NCBI RefSeq assembly: GCF_900176325.1
Contig: NZ_FWXK01000001.1
Coordinates: 217,770 to 281,769, forward strand
Direction of reading: 5' to 3'
Length of the DNA: 64,000 nucleotides
Source of the DNA: Aerococcus suis
GTDB taxonomy: Bacteria; Bacillota; Bacilli; Lactobacillales; Aerococcaceae
The first letter of the stretch is position 1, and each line of letters starts with the position of its first letter. The notes under the pieces were generated by a model. It was not told where the DNA came from, did not search any database, and saw only the letters and a program-made list of their open reading frames with translations. Positions 1-10,305 of the stretch are shown in pieces. The position numbers and the translations under genes were made by a program.

Positions 1-257
1 AATAAATCAGGAGAATCTGGAACATAAGCTATCTTGGATTTCAATTCTAAGTCATTAACCGATAATGGCTTTCCATCAATGGTAATCGTTCCTGAAGTTG
101 GTTCTATCACGCTCACTAATGATTTGATAGTCGTCGACTTGCCGGCTCCATTATGGCCAATCAATCCGAAAACCTCACCATCTGCAATTTCAAATGAGAC
201 ATTATTTAAAGCTACCGTCGTTTCATATTCTTTTGTCACATGATCAAAAGTAATCAT
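1..257 (-). CDS. ABC transporter ATP-binding protein (partial, C-terminus outside the window)
   Basis: The first about 85 residues of an ABC ATPase are present; the rest lies off the left edge. The frame opens with MITFDHVTKEYE and has a textbook Walker A, GHNGAGKSTT, near residues 36-45, followed by the usual strand and turn (SGTITIDGK). A GGAGG sits 7 bases before the ATG. The style (VFGLIGHNGAGKST) resembles ATPases of the drug or multidrug exporter class (CcmA/NatA-like), but the substrate cannot be told without the membrane partner. A good promoter lies just upstream at 286-314, so the gene probably starts its own transcript. Confidence 0.9.
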   Translation of the reverse strand, partial: MITFDHVTKEYETTVALNNVSFEIADGEVFGLIGHNGAGKSTTIKSLVSVIEPTSGTITIDGKPLSVNDLELKSKIAYVPDSPDL

Positions 258-285
258 TGTATCGCCTCCAGAAAAGGTTTTCTTC

Positions 286-314
286 AGTTTAGCATAGATT
301 CTATATGTGACCAA
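286..314 (-). promoter_or_regulatory. Promoter of the left-edge ABC transporter gene
   Basis: On the minus strand TTGGTC, a 17-base spacer and TAAACT form a sigma-A type promoter whose -10 box lies about 30 bases before the ABC ATPase start codon. Confidence 0.6.
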
Positions 315-370
315 TAAATGATAAGTCATATTGAACTTATCTCAACAAAATGAGAAAAATGCATAATCAT

Positions 371-420
371 AAGACAAAATAACCCTATGTCTGTCATTTT
401 TGTCGACAAACATAGGGTTA
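371..420 (-). terminator. Rho-independent terminator after pyc-ylbG
   Basis: AACCCTATGT at 381-390 pairs with ACATAGGGTT at 410-419, and on the minus strand is followed by a T-rich stretch. It closes the pyc-ylbG transcript. Confidence 0.75.
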
Positions 421-425
421 TATAG

Positions 426-716
426 CTAGTTATTATCAGTAGAAGTTGCTCGAGCAGCAACAACTGATAACACATCATCAAAATTCATCGAAAGGTCTTG
501 TCTTGGTGATGGGTCAACTTGGCGAACACATTTTATTTTTTGTAATTTCTTAGTGAGTTCCTCCTGTTGATCCGCATCAATATACACGATAGCATATTTC
601 ATTCGTTTAGATACGTAATAAATATAACTATATTTCTTTAATTGATTAATTCCTTTCGTATGATGAAGCCAAACTACCAGCTCTTGACGTTCTGTTAATT
701 GAGGAGGAGTTGACAT
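426..716 (-). CDS. ylbG: YlbG family protein (UPF0298/DUF2129)
   Basis: A 96-residue cytoplasmic protein with no membrane segment. The pattern of an N-terminal strand (ELVVWLHHTK), a middle segment YVSKRMKYAIVYID and a later KCVRQVDPS matches the YlbG family (UPF0298) as I remember it. Its biochemical role is not established. It starts 15 bases after the pyc stop codon, with GGAAG before its ATG, so it is cotranscribed with pyc. In Bacillus ylbG also lies in the region downstream of pycA, which supports the name. The last 25 residues are low in hydrophobic content and probably flexible. Confidence 0.85.
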   Translation of the reverse strand: MSTPPQLTERQELVVWLHHTKGINQLKKYSYIYYVSKRMKYAIVYIDADQQEELTKKLQKIKCVRQVDPSPRQDLSMNFDDVLSVVAARATSTDNN

Positions 717-731
717 CTTTCTTCCAACTTT

Positions 732-3700
732 CTATTCTTTTTCAATTTCAATTAATAAATCTCCAGACTCTACTTGATCACCAGCAGCGACGAGAACTTC
801 TTTTACGACCCCACTTGTTGGTGATTTAATCGTCGTTTCCATTTTCATCGCTTCAGAAATTAATAGGACTTGTCCTGGTTTGACCACATCTCCTGTTTTA
901 ACTTGGACATCCAAAATATTTCCTGGCATGGTAGAGCCCACATGGTTTGGATTAGATTTATCTACTTTGCGTCGTGTGGCTTTTTTATTTGTCGCATGAG
1001 CATCTTGGACAATAATCTCTCGACGTTGTCCATTTAATTCGAAGAACATAATTCGATTACCGTTATGATCAGGTTCTCCAATTTCAATCAAACGAATAAA
1101 TAGGACTTTCCCTTTTTGAATTTCTATTGTTACTGATTCCCCTGGTTTCATACCATAGAAGAAGGTTGGTGTATCAATTAAACTTAAATCAGAGTATTTT
1201 TCGAGTTTTTGACGATAATCAATAAAGATATCTGGATACATCAAATAACTTAAGACATCTTTATCATCAACGTCATCATCATCTAATTTAGCAATGATTT
1301 CTTCACGAACAGCTTCGAAGTCGACGGGTTCAAGCAATGCCCCAGGTCTTTCAGTCGTAGATGGCGCATCTTTTAAGATAATATTTTTGACGTCTTCTGG
1401 GAATCCACCAACTGGTTGACCTAGTTTTCCTTGGAAGAAGTTAATCACTGATTCTGGGAAGTCAATTTGTTGCCCTTTTTCATAGAAATCTTTAATGGAT
1501 AAGTCATTTTGAACCATAAATAACGCCATATCCCCAACCACTTTTGAAGATGGTGTTACCTTGATGATATCACCAAATAACAAGTTCACTTCATGGTACA
1601 TGGCTTTAATTTCATTCCAACGATCACCTAAGTTAACGGCTTGAGCTTGTTGTTGTAAATTAGTATATTGTCCACCTGGCATCTCAGTTAAATAAATTTC
1701 GGTTTCGGGAACTTTTAATCCTGAACTGAAGGCATTGTAATATTCACGAATATCTGACCAATATTGGTTCAAACGTTGCGCATTTTTAGGGTTAAGTGCT
1801 GGTGTGCGTTCACCGTGTTCAAGTGCGTAGTATAAGCTAGTCATACTTGGCTGGCTAGTTGTTGAACTAAAGGCTGCTGTCGCCACATCAACAATATCGA
1901 CACCAGCTTCACTCGCTTTGACATACGTCATAATACCATTACCTGCCGTATCATGAGTATGTAAATGAATTGGCACGTCAACATGTGCTTTTAATTCAGA
2001 AATCAATTCATAAGCCGCTTGCGGTTTCAATAAACCTGCCATATCTTTTACAGCAATAATATCTGCACCAAGCGCTTGTAATTCTTTTGCCAAGTCTACA
2101 TAATATTTCAAAGTATATTTAGAACGGTCTGTATCTAAAATATCCCCTGTATAACACATTGTTGCCTCAGCGACTTTACCTGCATCTTTTACGGCACGAA
2201 TTGATTTTTCCATTTGTGCTGTCCAGTTTAAACTATCGAAAATCCGGAAAACATCGATACCTGATTTCGCTGCTTGCTTAATAAAGGCTTCTAGCACATT
2301 ATCTGGATAAGATGTGTATCCAACTGCATTTGAACCACGGAATAGCATTTGTAATAACGTATTTGGCATCGCTTCTCGCAATTGTTCTAATCGTTTCCAT
2401 GGATCTTCGGTTAGGAAGCGTAAGGCAGAATCAAATGTTGCCCCACCCCAAACTTCCATTGAGAAGAAGTTTGGATTCGCTTTTTCCATTACTTTAGCTG
2501 GTTTTAACATGTCACGTGTCCGCATCCGCGTAGCAATTAAACTTTGGTGCGCATCACGCATTGTGGTATCCGTTAATAATAAATCTTTACGTCCTAAAAT
2601 ATATTGACGTAATCCTTCCGTCCCCTCTGTTTCTAAAACTTGTTTAGCCGTTTTACCCATTGGTTCTTGCGGTTCAAAATTAGGAATCGTTGCCCGATTA
2701 AAGTAAGGTTTATCTGTATCTTTTAATCCTGGGAAACCATTTACTGTCGTATCAGCAATATATTGCAAAGCTTTATTTCCCCGGTCACGATTTCTATTTT
2801 TAGGGAAATCAAATAATTCATCGGTATTATCGATAAATGTTGTGGTTGCTTGTCCAGATTTAAACGTTGGATGATTAATCACATTACGAACAAATGGTAG
2901 GTTTGTTTCTACTCCTCGAATCCGATATTCACGTAATGACCGGTTCATTTTAGCAACGGTATCATCAAAAGTTCTCGCTTTTGTAATCAGTTTCGTTAAC
3001 ATTGAATCGAAATATGGTGTGATTACAGTGTTTGTAAAGCCATTACCAGCATCCAAACGAACCCCAAAACCACCTGGTGACCGATAAGTATTCACTTTAC
3101 CAGTCGCTGGGAAGAAATCATTATTAGGATCTTCTGTCGTAATTCGACATTGAATCGCATAGCCATTTAATGGTAGCTCTTCTTGGCTAGGAACTCCGGC
3201 TTCAGCTAACGTTTCGCCATTAGCAATTTTAATTTGGGTTTGAACAATATCGACTCCGGTAATTTCTTCGGTAATGGTATGTTCTACTTGAACCCGAGGA
3301 TTGACCTCAATAAAGTAGAAATCTTTACCATCTAATAAGAACTCAACCGTTCCTGCATTAGTATAACCTACTTGGTCTAAAAATTGACGGGCAGATTCAC
3401 AAACCGCATGGCGTGTTTCCATATCCATCGAAACAGTTGGTGCGACTTCAACAACTTTTTGATGACGCCGTTGGACGGAACAGTCACGTTCCCATAAGTG
3501 CATCGTATGTCCATGTTTATCAGCAATCACTTGCACTTCAATATGTTTTGGATTTTCAATGTATTTCTCAACATACATTTCATCAGAACCAAACGCTTTT
3601 AAGGCTTCGCTCTTAGCAGTGTTAAACATTTCTTCAACATCATCACGAGAACGAACAACGCGCATTCCGCGTCCTCCACCACCGAGAGCAGCTTTTACCA

Positions 3701-4169
3701 TAATGGGATAGCCCGCTTCTTCACCAAAAGCATATACTTCATCTAAACCACTGACTGGTCCATCTGATCCTGGAATTAATGGAATATCAGCATCCATTGC
3801 CGCTTGACGGGCTTTGACTTTATCGCCAAACATATCTAGGATATCACTTGACGGTCCAATAAATTGAATGCCTTCTTCTTCACAACGGCGGGCAAACTGA
3901 ACATTTTCAGATAAAAAACCATAACCCGGATGAATAGCATCAGCACCTGTATCTTTGGCGATAGCAATAATACCTTCAATATCAAGATAAGCTTCGACAG
4001 GCTTTTTACCCACTCCAACAACATAAGATTCATCCGCTTTAAACCGGTGAACAGAAGCTTCATCTTCTTTCGCAAAAATTGCAACGGTTTTAATGCCTAA
4101 TTCATAACACGCTCGAAAAACACGAATCGCAATTTCTCCACGATTAGCTACTAATACTTTTTTTATCAT
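732..4169 (-). CDS. pyc: Pyruvate carboxylase
   Basis: Converts pyruvate, bicarbonate and ATP to oxaloacetate, the anaplerotic feed for aspartate and partial TCA reactions. At 1145 residues it is the full single-chain form. In order: biotin carboxylase with the ATP-grasp glycine loop GGGGRGMRVV (near residue 165) and the NPRVQVEHT segment, the carboxyltransferase barrel beginning at DTTMRDAHQSL (about 530), and a C-terminal biotinyl domain with EAMKMET, the biotin lysine near residue 1109. The open frame extends 11 codons further upstream, but ATG 4169 is preferred: it gives the canonical MIKKVLVANRGEIA and has GGAAGG correctly spaced. It is followed by ylbG; ftsW upstream has its own terminator, so pyc has its own promoter. 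Confidence 0.97.
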   Translation of the reverse strand: MIKKVLVANRGEIAIRVFRACYELGIKTVAIFAKEDEASVHRFKADESYVVGVGKKPVEAYLDIEGIIAIAKDTGADAIHPGYGFLSENVQFARRCEEEGIQFIGPSSDILDMFGDKVKARQAAMDADIPLIPGSDGPVSGLDEVYAFGEEAGYPIMVKAALGGGGRGMRVVRSRDDVEEMFNTAKSEALKAFGSDEMYVEKYIENPKHIEVQVIADKHGHTMHLWERDCSVQRRHQKVVEVAPTVSMDMETRHAVCESARQFLDQVGYTNAGTVEFLLDGKDFYFIEVNPRVQVEHTITEEITGVDIVQTQIKIANGETLAEAGVPSQEELPLNGYAIQCRITTEDPNNDFFPATGKVNTYRSPGGFGVRLDAGNGFTNTVITPYFDSMLTKLITKARTFDDTVAKMNRSLREYRIRGVETNLPFVRNVINHPTFKSGQATTTFIDNTDELFDFPKNRNRDRGNKALQYIADTTVNGFPGLKDTDKPYFNRATIPNFEPQEPMGKTAKQVLETEGTEGLRQYILGRKDLLLTDTTMRDAHQSLIATRMRTRDMLKPAKVMEKANPNFFSMEVWGGATFDSALRFLTEDPWKRLEQLREAMPNTLLQMLFRGSNAVGYTSYPDNVLEAFIKQAAKSGIDVFRIFDSLNWTAQMEKSIRAVKDAGKVAEATMCYTGDILDTDRSKYTLKYYVDLAKELQALGADIIAVKDMAGLLKPQAAYELISELKAHVDVPIHLHTHDTAGNGIMTYVKASEAGVDIVDVATAAFSSTTSQPSMTSLYYALEHGERTPALNPKNAQRLNQYWSDIREYYNAFSSGLKVPETEIYLTEMPGGQYTNLQQQAQAVNLGDRWNEIKAMYHEVNLLFGDIIKVTPSSKVVGDMALFMVQNDLSIKDFYEKGQQIDFPESVINFFQGKLGQPVGGFPEDVKNIILKDAPSTTERPGALLEPVDFEAVREEIIAKLDDDDVDDKDVLSYLMYPDIFIDYRQKLEKYSDLSLIDTPTFFYGMKPGESVTIEIQKGKVLFIRLIEIGEPDHNGNRIMFFELNGQRREIIVQDAHATNKKATRRKVDKSNPNHVGSTMPGNILDVQVKTGDVVKPGQVLLISEAMKMETTIKSPTSGVVKEVLVAAGDQVESGDLLIEIEKE

Positions 4170-4280
4170 TATTGACTTCCTTCCACATAACTTTCTATCC
4201 ATTGTTGTACATCATTTTAGCACAAAAACCATTCGTTCACCATTTTTCAAGGCTATTTCTTAATATTAATCACATAAAAC

Positions 4281-4319
4281 GAAATAAAAAAGGCAAAACA
4301 CGCACGATGTCTTGCCTTT
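4281..4319 (-). terminator. Rho-independent terminator after ftsW
   Basis: AAAGGCAA at 4289-4296 pairs with TTGCCTTT at 4312-4319; minus-strand T run follows. It separates ftsW from pyc. Confidence 0.75.
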
Positions 4320-4323
4320 CTAA

Positions 4324-5583
4324 TTATTTGTTTGGATTTAAGGTTGGATTATAAGCGGTCATTACTGGACGCTTATGTTTCATTTGAAAATCACGTCTGA
4401 GGGCTGATAATGCTAACCCTAACATCATACTGGTCGCTAATAATGACGATCCACCATAACTTAGGAATGGCAGTGTAACACCAGTAATTGGAATCAAACC
4501 AGTAATTCCACCTAAGTTAATAAAGAGTTGCATAAAGAAATAGCTTGCCACACCAATTAGAATCATTTGATGATAAATCGAACGGGTTTTCGCGGCTTTT
4601 AAATATAAATAAACAATTAACGCAAAATACAACATTAAAATCAATAAGACAACAATAAAGCCAAATTCTTCACCTATAATCGCCATAATAAAGTCGTTGT
4701 GCGCTTCTGGTAAATAACCTGTCTTTTGGATACTATTGCCTGGTCCTTGACCAAAAAATCCTCCTACTGCTAACGCATAATAAGAGTTGACTAGTTGCAA
4801 CCCATCGCTTTGTGCATATGCAAATGGATTAGCAAATGACACAAACCGTCGAATTTGGTAATTATCAATATGAGATAAATCAATTAGATTTAACGTCACG
4901 AGCATAACAATATAACCAATCACAGCAATAAGTAAGAAGCGTTTAAACCATTTGGATGAAATGCCACTTCCCAAAATCATCAATAACATGATTGAGGCTA
5001 CTAACGTCATCCCCCCAAAGTCAGGAAACAAGAAAGTAATGATTAAAATGCCTAATAAACTAAAGACTAAAAAGCGTTCTTTTTTTATTAATGCTTTATA
5101 ACCATTCGCGGTAATTTCACGTTGATGCTGTGCAATTAACGTTGCCAATACAATAACCACTAATGGTTTAGCTAACTCAATGGGTTGCAGTGATACTGGT
5201 CCTAGTGATAGCCAACCTCTTGCCCCATTACGAGCTTCTCCAATAAACAATACAATAAGTAAGAGAATAAACATTATACTAACCATAATATTGATTGTTT
5301 TTCGCTTTTGTAGTTTATCAATATTCATAAAATAAAACCCAAAAAAGGGAAGAAATCCAATCAATACAAAAATAAATTGACGAATTAAGTAAGAGTTTGC
5401 TGGTAAATCTTGACTAATCGCTAAATAAGAACTTGCCGTATATACCATCATCAATCCGACAATAAGTAAAATAATGGTAATAATTAATACCGGTTTATCA
5501 ATAATTTTTAATTGCTGAATCGCTCGTTTCAATTGTCTTTTTCCGAACGATTCTGGCACTTTTTTATCTGTTTGAGTGCTCAT
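4324..5583 (-). CDS. ftsW: FtsW/RodA/SpoVE family peptidoglycan glycosyltransferase
   Basis: A SEDS-family polytopic membrane protein of 419 residues, expected to polymerise lipid II at the division septum together with a class B PBP. Repeated hydrophobic segments from about residue 30 onward give around ten membrane spans, with the family's conserved ARGWLSLGPVSLQPIELAK loop and the later QKTGYLPEAHNDFI and TGVTLPFLSYGGSS motifs. The conserved catalytic aspartate region of SEDS proteins is compatible. The start is ATG 5583 with GGAGG 7 bases upstream; a TTG 12 bases earlier overlaps the ribosome binding site and is less likely. Assignment to FtsW rather than RodA rests on the neighbour pyc, an arrangement known from Bacillus. 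Confidence 0.9.
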   Translation of the reverse strand: MSTQTDKKVPESFGKRQLKRAIQQLKIIDKPVLIITIILLIVGLMMVYTASSYLAISQDLPANSYLIRQFIFVLIGFLPFFGFYFMNIDKLQKRKTINIMVSIMFILLLIVLFIGEARNGARGWLSLGPVSLQPIELAKPLVVIVLATLIAQHQREITANGYKALIKKERFLVFSLLGILIITFLFPDFGGMTLVASIMLLMILGSGISSKWFKRFLLIAVIGYIVMLVTLNLIDLSHIDNYQIRRFVSFANPFAYAQSDGLQLVNSYYALAVGGFFGQGPGNSIQKTGYLPEAHNDFIMAIIGEEFGFIVVLLILMLYFALIVYLYLKAAKTRSIYHQMILIGVASYFFMQLFINLGGITGLIPITGVTLPFLSYGGSSLLATSMMLGLALSALRRDFQMKHKRPVMTAYNPTLNPNK

Positions 5584-5667
5584 AATAACCTCCAATAGCC
5601 ACTATAAAACAATCATTATTATAGCATAAACCCAAAGTTGAAGGAACGTGTCTTCCTTTGAAGAAAA

Positions 5668-5702
5668 GGTAAAGAAAAAGCCTTGAGCTTGACTCAAGGC
5701 TT
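5668..5702 (-). terminator. Rho-independent terminator after typA
   Basis: AAGCCTTGAG (5678-5687) pairs perfectly with CTCAAGGCTT (5693-5702); minus-strand T-rich tail follows. Confidence 0.9.
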
Positions 5703-5724
5703 AGGATATCAATCCACATTATCA

Positions 5725-7557
5725 TTAATGATTTTTGCGTTTATTCGCTTTTGCACGTTCGGCTTTATTTAAAATTTGTTTCCGTAAGCGAATGTTTTCT
5801 GGCGTTACTTCACAATATTCATCATCACCCATAAATTCTAAAGATTCTTCTAAGTTTAAAATTCTAGGTGCTTTAATAACCGCTGTTTGGTCTTTAGTTG
5901 CTGAACGAACGTTGGTTAAGTTTTTCGCTTTAACAATATTAACTGCTAAGTCTTCTGAACGAGAGTTTTCCCCAACAATCATTCCCTCATAAACTTCTGT
6001 ACCTGGTTCAATAAAGATTGTTCCCCGGTCTTCTAAGTTCATAATAGAATAAGTGGTTGCTTTCCCATTTTCCATTGAAACAAGTGCACCACGATTACGT
6101 GACCCAATTGTTTCTTGAATATATGGTTGGTAACTATCAAACATATGGTTAATAATACCGTAGCCACGAGTCATAGACATAAATTCAGTCGTGTAACCAA
6201 TCAATCCACGGGCAGGAACTAAATATTCTAAACGAGTGGTTCCTCGTCCAGTATTTTCCATATTTAACATTTGACCTTTACGTGTATTTAATGAGTCAAT
6301 AATCGTTCCTTGATACTCTTCTGGCGTATCTACTTGAACATGTTCAAATGGTTCGCATTTAACGCCATCAATTTCACGAATAATAACTTCAGGACGAGAA
6401 ACTTGTAGTTCATAGCCTTCACGACGCATGTTTTCAATCAAGATAGAAAGATGTAATTCGCCACGTCCAGAAACAATCCAAGCATCAGGCGAATCTGTAT
6501 CTTCTACACGTAAAGAAACATCGGTATGTAATTCATATTTTAACCGTTCTTCTAATTTACGTGCTGTTACATGTTGTCCTTCGCGTCCTGCTAACGGTGA
6601 ATTATTCGTTAAGAAAGTCATTTGTAATGTTGGCTCATCAATACGTAATGGTTCAAGTGCTTCTTGAACTTCCGTATCTGTAATTGTTTCACCAACATAA
6701 ATATCTTCCATACCAGAAATAGCAATTAAATCGCCGGCTTTAGCTTCATCAATTTCAACACGGTCTAACCCTAAGAAGCCAAATAATTTAGTCACGCGGA
6801 ATTTTTTCACGGTACCATCTAATTTATTTAATGCCACTTGGTCTCCAACTTTAATTTGACCACGGAAAATACGGCCAACTCCAATACGGCCAACGTAATC
6901 ATTATAGTCAAGCATTGAAACTTGGAATTGTAATGGTTCGTCAGAGTTATCTTGAGGAGCAGGAATATACTCTAGAATAGATTCAAAGACAGGATCCATT
7001 GTTTCGTCTTGTTTTTCTGGTTCAGGTGCATAACTTGATGTTCCATTAAGTGCTGAGGCATAAACCACTGGGAATTCTAATTGGTCTTCGTCTCCACCTA
7101 ATTCAATGATTAAGTCAATTACTTCATCAACAACTTCTAATGGACGTGCAGATGGTTTATCAATTTTATTAACGACTACGATTGGTACGACGCCTGCTTC
7201 TAATGCTTTTTTCAATACAAAACGCGTTTGTGGCATTGTTCCTTCATAGGCATCAACAACTAGTAATACTCCGTCAACCATTGACATAATCCGTTCAACT
7301 TCGCCACCAAAGTCCGCGTGTCCTGGAGTATCTAAAATATTAATCCGTTTACCTTTATAGTTGACAGCGGTATTTTTAGATAAAATCGTAATTCCGCGTT
7401 CTTTTTCAATGGCATTTGAATCCATTGCCCGCTCATCTAACTTGGCTCTTTCATCCAAAGTTTCTGATTGTTCTAATAATTGGTCAACTAGGGTTGTTTT
7501 CCCGTGGTCAACGTGAGCGATAATTGCAATGTTACGAATGTCGTCTCTTTTTGCCAT
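5725..7557 (-). CDS. typA: Translational GTPase TypA/BipA
   Basis: A 610-residue ribosome-associated GTPase of the EF-G superfamily, linked to 50S assembly and growth at low temperature or under stress. The G domain has AHVDHGKTT (about residues 13-21), [14 protein letters not shown] and NKIDKP. The C-terminal region has the TypA hallmarks [16 protein letters not shown] and the basic tail of the family. The start is ATG 7557 (MAKRDDIRN), where GGAGG lies 10 bases upstream; 15 further in-frame codons exist upstream but run through the ribosome binding site. It lies downstream of the inositol monophosphatase gene on the same strand with an own gap of about 100 bases, and is followed by a strong terminator. 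Confidence 0.97.
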   Translation of the reverse strand: MAKRDDIRNIAIIAHVDHGKTTLVDQLLEQSETLDERAKLDERAMDSNAIEKERGITILSKNTAVNYKGKRINILDTPGHADFGGEVERIMSMVDGVLLVVDAYEGTMPQTRFVLKKALEAGVVPIVVVNKIDKPSARPLEVVDEVIDLIIELGGDEDQLEFPVVYASALNGTSSYAPEPEKQDETMDPVFESILEYIPAPQDNSDEPLQFQVSMLDYNDYVGRIGVGRIFRGQIKVGDQVALNKLDGTVKKFRVTKLFGFLGLDRVEIDEAKAGDLIAISGMEDIYVGETITDTEVQEALEPLRIDEPTLQMTFLTNNSPLAGREGQHVTARKLEERLKYELHTDVSLRVEDTDSPDAWIVSGRGELHLSILIENMRREGYELQVSRPEVIIREIDGVKCEPFEHVQVDTPEEYQGTIIDSLNTRKGQMLNMENTGRGTTRLEYLVPARGLIGYTTEFMSMTRGYGIINHMFDSYQPYIQETIGSRNRGALVSMENGKATTYSIMNLEDRGTIFIEPGTEVYEGMIVGENSRSEDLAVNIVKAKNLTNVRSATKDQTAVIKAPRILNLEESLEFMGDDEYCEVTPENIRLRKQILNKAERAKANKRKNH

Positions 7558-7660
7558 TCTGCTAATTCCTCCATTTTTGTTTGATACTAGTTCAAAGGGC
7601 ATCCCCTTATAACATAAACTGCTGTTCTATTCTATCACTAAGATCAATGAATAGCTAGTT

Positions 7661-8452
7661 TTAATTCATTGTTTTATAAGTTTCATATTGCTTTCTAAAC
7701 CGTTTATAAACCGATGGATAACCAACAAATACAGGGTTAGGATTCATAAAGTCGATAGGCTCTCCTGACATTTGAGTCAAACATAATCCTAGTTCGTTAA
7801 TGGCCACACTACCCGCTGCAATATCCCATGGTTGTAAATGTGGTGACGTATACCCTAATGTTTCTCCTTTAACAACGGAAATCAGTTCTAATCCTGCTGA
7901 ACCATAAAGACGTAACCCCATGGCCTCTTGAACCATTTCCTGCATATGATAGGTATTGTCTAATAATAATGAACTATTAATGGCAATCAGTCCATCACTA
8001 ATTGGTTTATCTCTAAATGGTAAAGTATAAGATTGCCCATTTATTTTGACACCGTTATCTTTAATCGCTTCTAGCATAGTATCTGCCATCACATCATAAA
8101 CAAAACCGATTTGGCCCACACCATCTTCAAAATAAGCAATCATAATGGCAAAATGATTATGTTGCAAAACAAAGTTAGCTGTGCCATCAATCGGATCGAT
8201 AATCCAGACTGGGCCGTCTAAACTTGTAATGGTTTCTCCCATATGCTCCTCACCTAAGATTCCTTCACCAGGAAAATGGTGTTCGATTTGTTCACGGAAA
8301 AACATTTCAGTTTCTTTATCTAAATTGGTCACCAAATCTTTACGGTTAGATTTTTCTTCAACCGTCATTTGGGATGCCATATTTTCTTTTAAATGATTGG
8401 CAGCTGTATAAATCCAATCTTTAATGATTTCAGCACGTTTCTCTAATTGCAT
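7661..8452 (-). CDS. suhB: Inositol monophosphatase family protein
   Basis: A 263-residue Mg-dependent sugar phosphatase of the FIG superfamily. The metal-binding motifs are all present: GEEH at residues 67-70, DPIDGT at 86-91 and PWDIAAG near 210. The physiological substrate in Firmicutes is uncertain (inositol phosphate, related sugar phosphates or a nucleotide derivative). The ATG has AAAGGGG 7 bases upstream and lies just after the yktA stop codon, so the two genes form an operon. A yktA - yktC(suhB-like) pairing is also found in Bacillus. The symbol is by family, not proven function. Confidence 0.88.
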   Translation of the reverse strand: MQLEKRAEIIKDWIYTAANHLKENMASQMTVEEKSNRKDLVTNLDKETEMFFREQIEHHFPGEGILGEEHMGETITSLDGPVWIIDPIDGTANFVLQHNHFAIMIAYFEDGVGQIGFVYDVMADTMLEAIKDNGVKINGQSYTLPFRDKPISDGLIAINSSLLLDNTYHMQEMVQEAMGLRLYGSAGLELISVVKGETLGYTSPHLQPWDIAAGSVAINELGLCLTQMSGEPIDFMNPNPVFVGYPSVYKRFRKQYETYKTMN

Positions 8453-8468
8453 TAGTATTCCCCTTTAG

Positions 8469-8744
8469 TTATTTAGTCATTTTAATCGTTTTAGCTGTTT
8501 CTTCCTTTGCTTTTTTAATCGTTGGATAAATAGCATATCCAGAAACTTTACTAAATTGCTTATCAAGTTGTTTCTCTTCCATTTTACTAGGAACAATTTC
8601 TTTAAACTCGCGATAAGCAGCTAACAATGCTTCACGATTCACACCACGTTCATACGCTTGTTCAATTTTACTAAAAAAAGTGACGACAGTACTAATTTCT
8701 TCGGTTGTCCATGCCTCATCGATTGGGTAAGTGTAGTTTGGCAT
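8469..8744 (-). CDS. yktA: UPF0223 family protein (YktA-like)
   Basis: A small soluble protein of 91 residues, mostly helical, with the family features YPIDEAWTTEE at the N-terminus and the central YREFKEIVPSKMEEKQLDKQF. It matches the UPF0223 family as I recall it; no biochemical role is known to me. A strong AGGGGG ribosome binding site lies 7 bases from the ATG. It sits between the pdh operon terminator and the phosphatase gene, which starts 16 bases after its stop, and is therefore the first gene of a yktA-suhB transcript. Confidence 0.88.
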   Translation of the reverse strand: MPNYTYPIDEAWTTEEISTVVTFFSKIEQAYERGVNREALLAAYREFKEIVPSKMEEKQLDKQFSKVSGYAIYPTIKKAKEETAKTIKMTK

Positions 8745-8814
8745 AATAATCCCCCTAAAATTTACTTATTTTCATTATAACAAAACGACTGCTAAAGCGA
8801 TAAAATCTTCGATT

Positions 8815-8850
8815 ATGCCAAAAAAGAGGTCGGGCTTAACCCGACCTCTT
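8815..8850 (-). terminator. Rho-independent terminator of the pdhABCD operon
   Basis: AAGAGGTCGGG (8824-8834) pairs perfectly with CCCGACCTCTT (8840-8850), loop CTTAA, followed on the minus strand by six T. One of the strongest hairpins in the window. Confidence 0.93.
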
Positions 8851-8885
8851 CATCATCGTCTGAATACTAGAATTTTAGAGATTAA

Positions 8886-10298
8886 TTACATATGAATTGG
8901 TTGTCCAAGTAATGCTTCAGCTGTATCCATTACGGCTTCAGATAATGTTGGGTGACCATGAATTGTTAAGGCAATATCTTCAGCGTTCATACCAGCTTCA
9001 ATTGCTAAACCAACTTCAGCCATAACATCAGAAGCATTTGCTCCTACCATTTGAGCACCCACTAAAACATTGTCTTCTTTAGTAGCTACTAAACGTAAGA
9101 ATCCTTCTTTTTGGTCAAGAGATAATGCACGACCATTACCTGCTAATGGGAATTTAGAAGCGTGAACATCTAATCCTTGTTCTTTAGCTTCTTTTTGTGT
9201 TAATCCATATGAAGCTAATTCAGGATCTGTGTAAGCAACTGAAGGCATTACTTTATAGTCAACAGCTGCTGGTTCACCTGCGATGGCTTCAGCAGCAACT
9301 TTACCTTCGTAAGAAGCTTTATGTGCTAAAGCAGCACCAGGAACAATATCACCAATAGCAAAGAAGTTTTTAACATTCGTACGTCCTTGGTTATCTACTT
9401 CGATTAAACCGCGGTCGTTTGTTTTAATGCCAACACCTTCAAGACCAATTTCTTCAGTGTTTGGACGACGACCAACAGATACTAAAACATAATCAGCTTC
9501 GATTTCTTTAGCTTCTCCGTTAACTTCATATTTAACAGTTACAGAATCGCCGTTATCAACAGCTTCTTTAGCCATTGCTTTAGTATGAACTGTCATGCCA
9601 CGGTCTTTCATTTTTTTCTCAACAACTTTAACCATATCTTTTTCGAAAGTTGGTAAAATTTGTGGAGAACCTTCTAAAATAGTGACATCAGCACCTAGGT
9701 TAGCATAAGCCATACCTAATTCAGAACCAACAATACCGCCACCAATGACAACAAATTTTTTCGGAACTTCTTTTAAGTTTAATGCGCCTGTTGAGTCAAG
9801 TACGCGTCCGCCAAATTTGAAGCCTGGGATTTCAATTGGTGTAGATCCAGTCGCAATAATGGCATTATTGAATGAATACAATTGATGAGAATCATCTTCA
9901 CCAACCACTGTTAATTCGCGTTCGTTATTGAAGAAAGCTTCACCGCGGATAATTTCCACTTTATTTTTTTTCAATAACATTTCAACGCCGCCAGTTAATG
10001 TTTTAACGACTTCATTGTCTTTCCATTCTTGTGTTTTTTGGAAGTCTAATTCTGCGCCAGTTGATTTGACACCGAATACTTCACTACCACCTTTAGCATT
10101 ATGGTATGCATGTCCAGCAGAAATTAAGGCTTTTGATGGAATACATCCAACGTTTAAACAAACACCACCAATAAATTCACGTTCAATAACGGCTACTTTT
10201 TGGCCCATTTGTGCCGCCCGGATGGCAGCAACATAGCCACCAGGTCCAGAACCGACAACAACTGTATCTAATTCAACTGCGAAAGCTCCAACTACCAT
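8886..10298 (-). CDS. pdhD: Dihydrolipoyl dehydrogenase (E3 of pyruvate dehydrogenase)
   Basis: A 470-residue flavoprotein that reoxidises the lipoyl arms of the E2 core and passes electrons to NAD. The FAD-binding GSGPGG lies at residues 16-21, the redox-active disulfide at C47-x4-C52 in [13 protein letters not shown], a second Rossmann motif [10 protein letters not shown] near 180, and the C-terminal catalytic HGHPT motif near 449. ATG 10298 has GGAAGG upstream and gives the [11 protein letters not shown] start usual for Firmicute PdhD. It follows pdhC by 7 bases, the last gene of the operon before a strong terminator. Confidence 0.97.
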   Translation of the reverse strand: MVVGAFAVELDTVVVGSGPGGYVAAIRAAQMGQKVAVIEREFIGGVCLNVGCIPSKALISAGHAYHNAKGGSEVFGVKSTGAELDFQKTQEWKDNEVVKTLTGGVEMLLKKNKVEIIRGEAFFNNERELTVVGEDDSHQLYSFNNAIIATGSTPIEIPGFKFGGRVLDSTGALNLKEVPKKFVVIGGGIVGSELGMAYANLGADVTILEGSPQILPTFEKDMVKVVEKKMKDRGMTVHTKAMAKEAVDNGDSVTVKYEVNGEAKEIEADYVLVSVGRRPNTEEIGLEGVGIKTNDRGLIEVDNQGRTNVKNFFAIGDIVPGAALAHKASYEGKVAAEAIAGEPAAVDYKVMPSVAYTDPELASYGLTQKEAKEQGLDVHASKFPLAGNGRALSLDQKEGFLRLVATKEDNVLVGAQMVGANASDVMAEVGLAIEAGMNAEDIALTIHGHPTLSEAVMDTAEALLGQPIHM

Positions 10299-10305
10299 TC
10301 TTTTA

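Noticed and set aside
4170-4202. Eleven-codon N-terminal extension of pyruvate carboxylase
   Set aside because: The internal ATG gives the canonical MIKKVLVANRGEIA start and a well-spaced GGAAGG.
7558-7602. N-terminal extension of TypA (15 codons)
   Set aside because: It runs through the GGAGG binding site of the internal ATG and is not part of the family's usual N-terminus.
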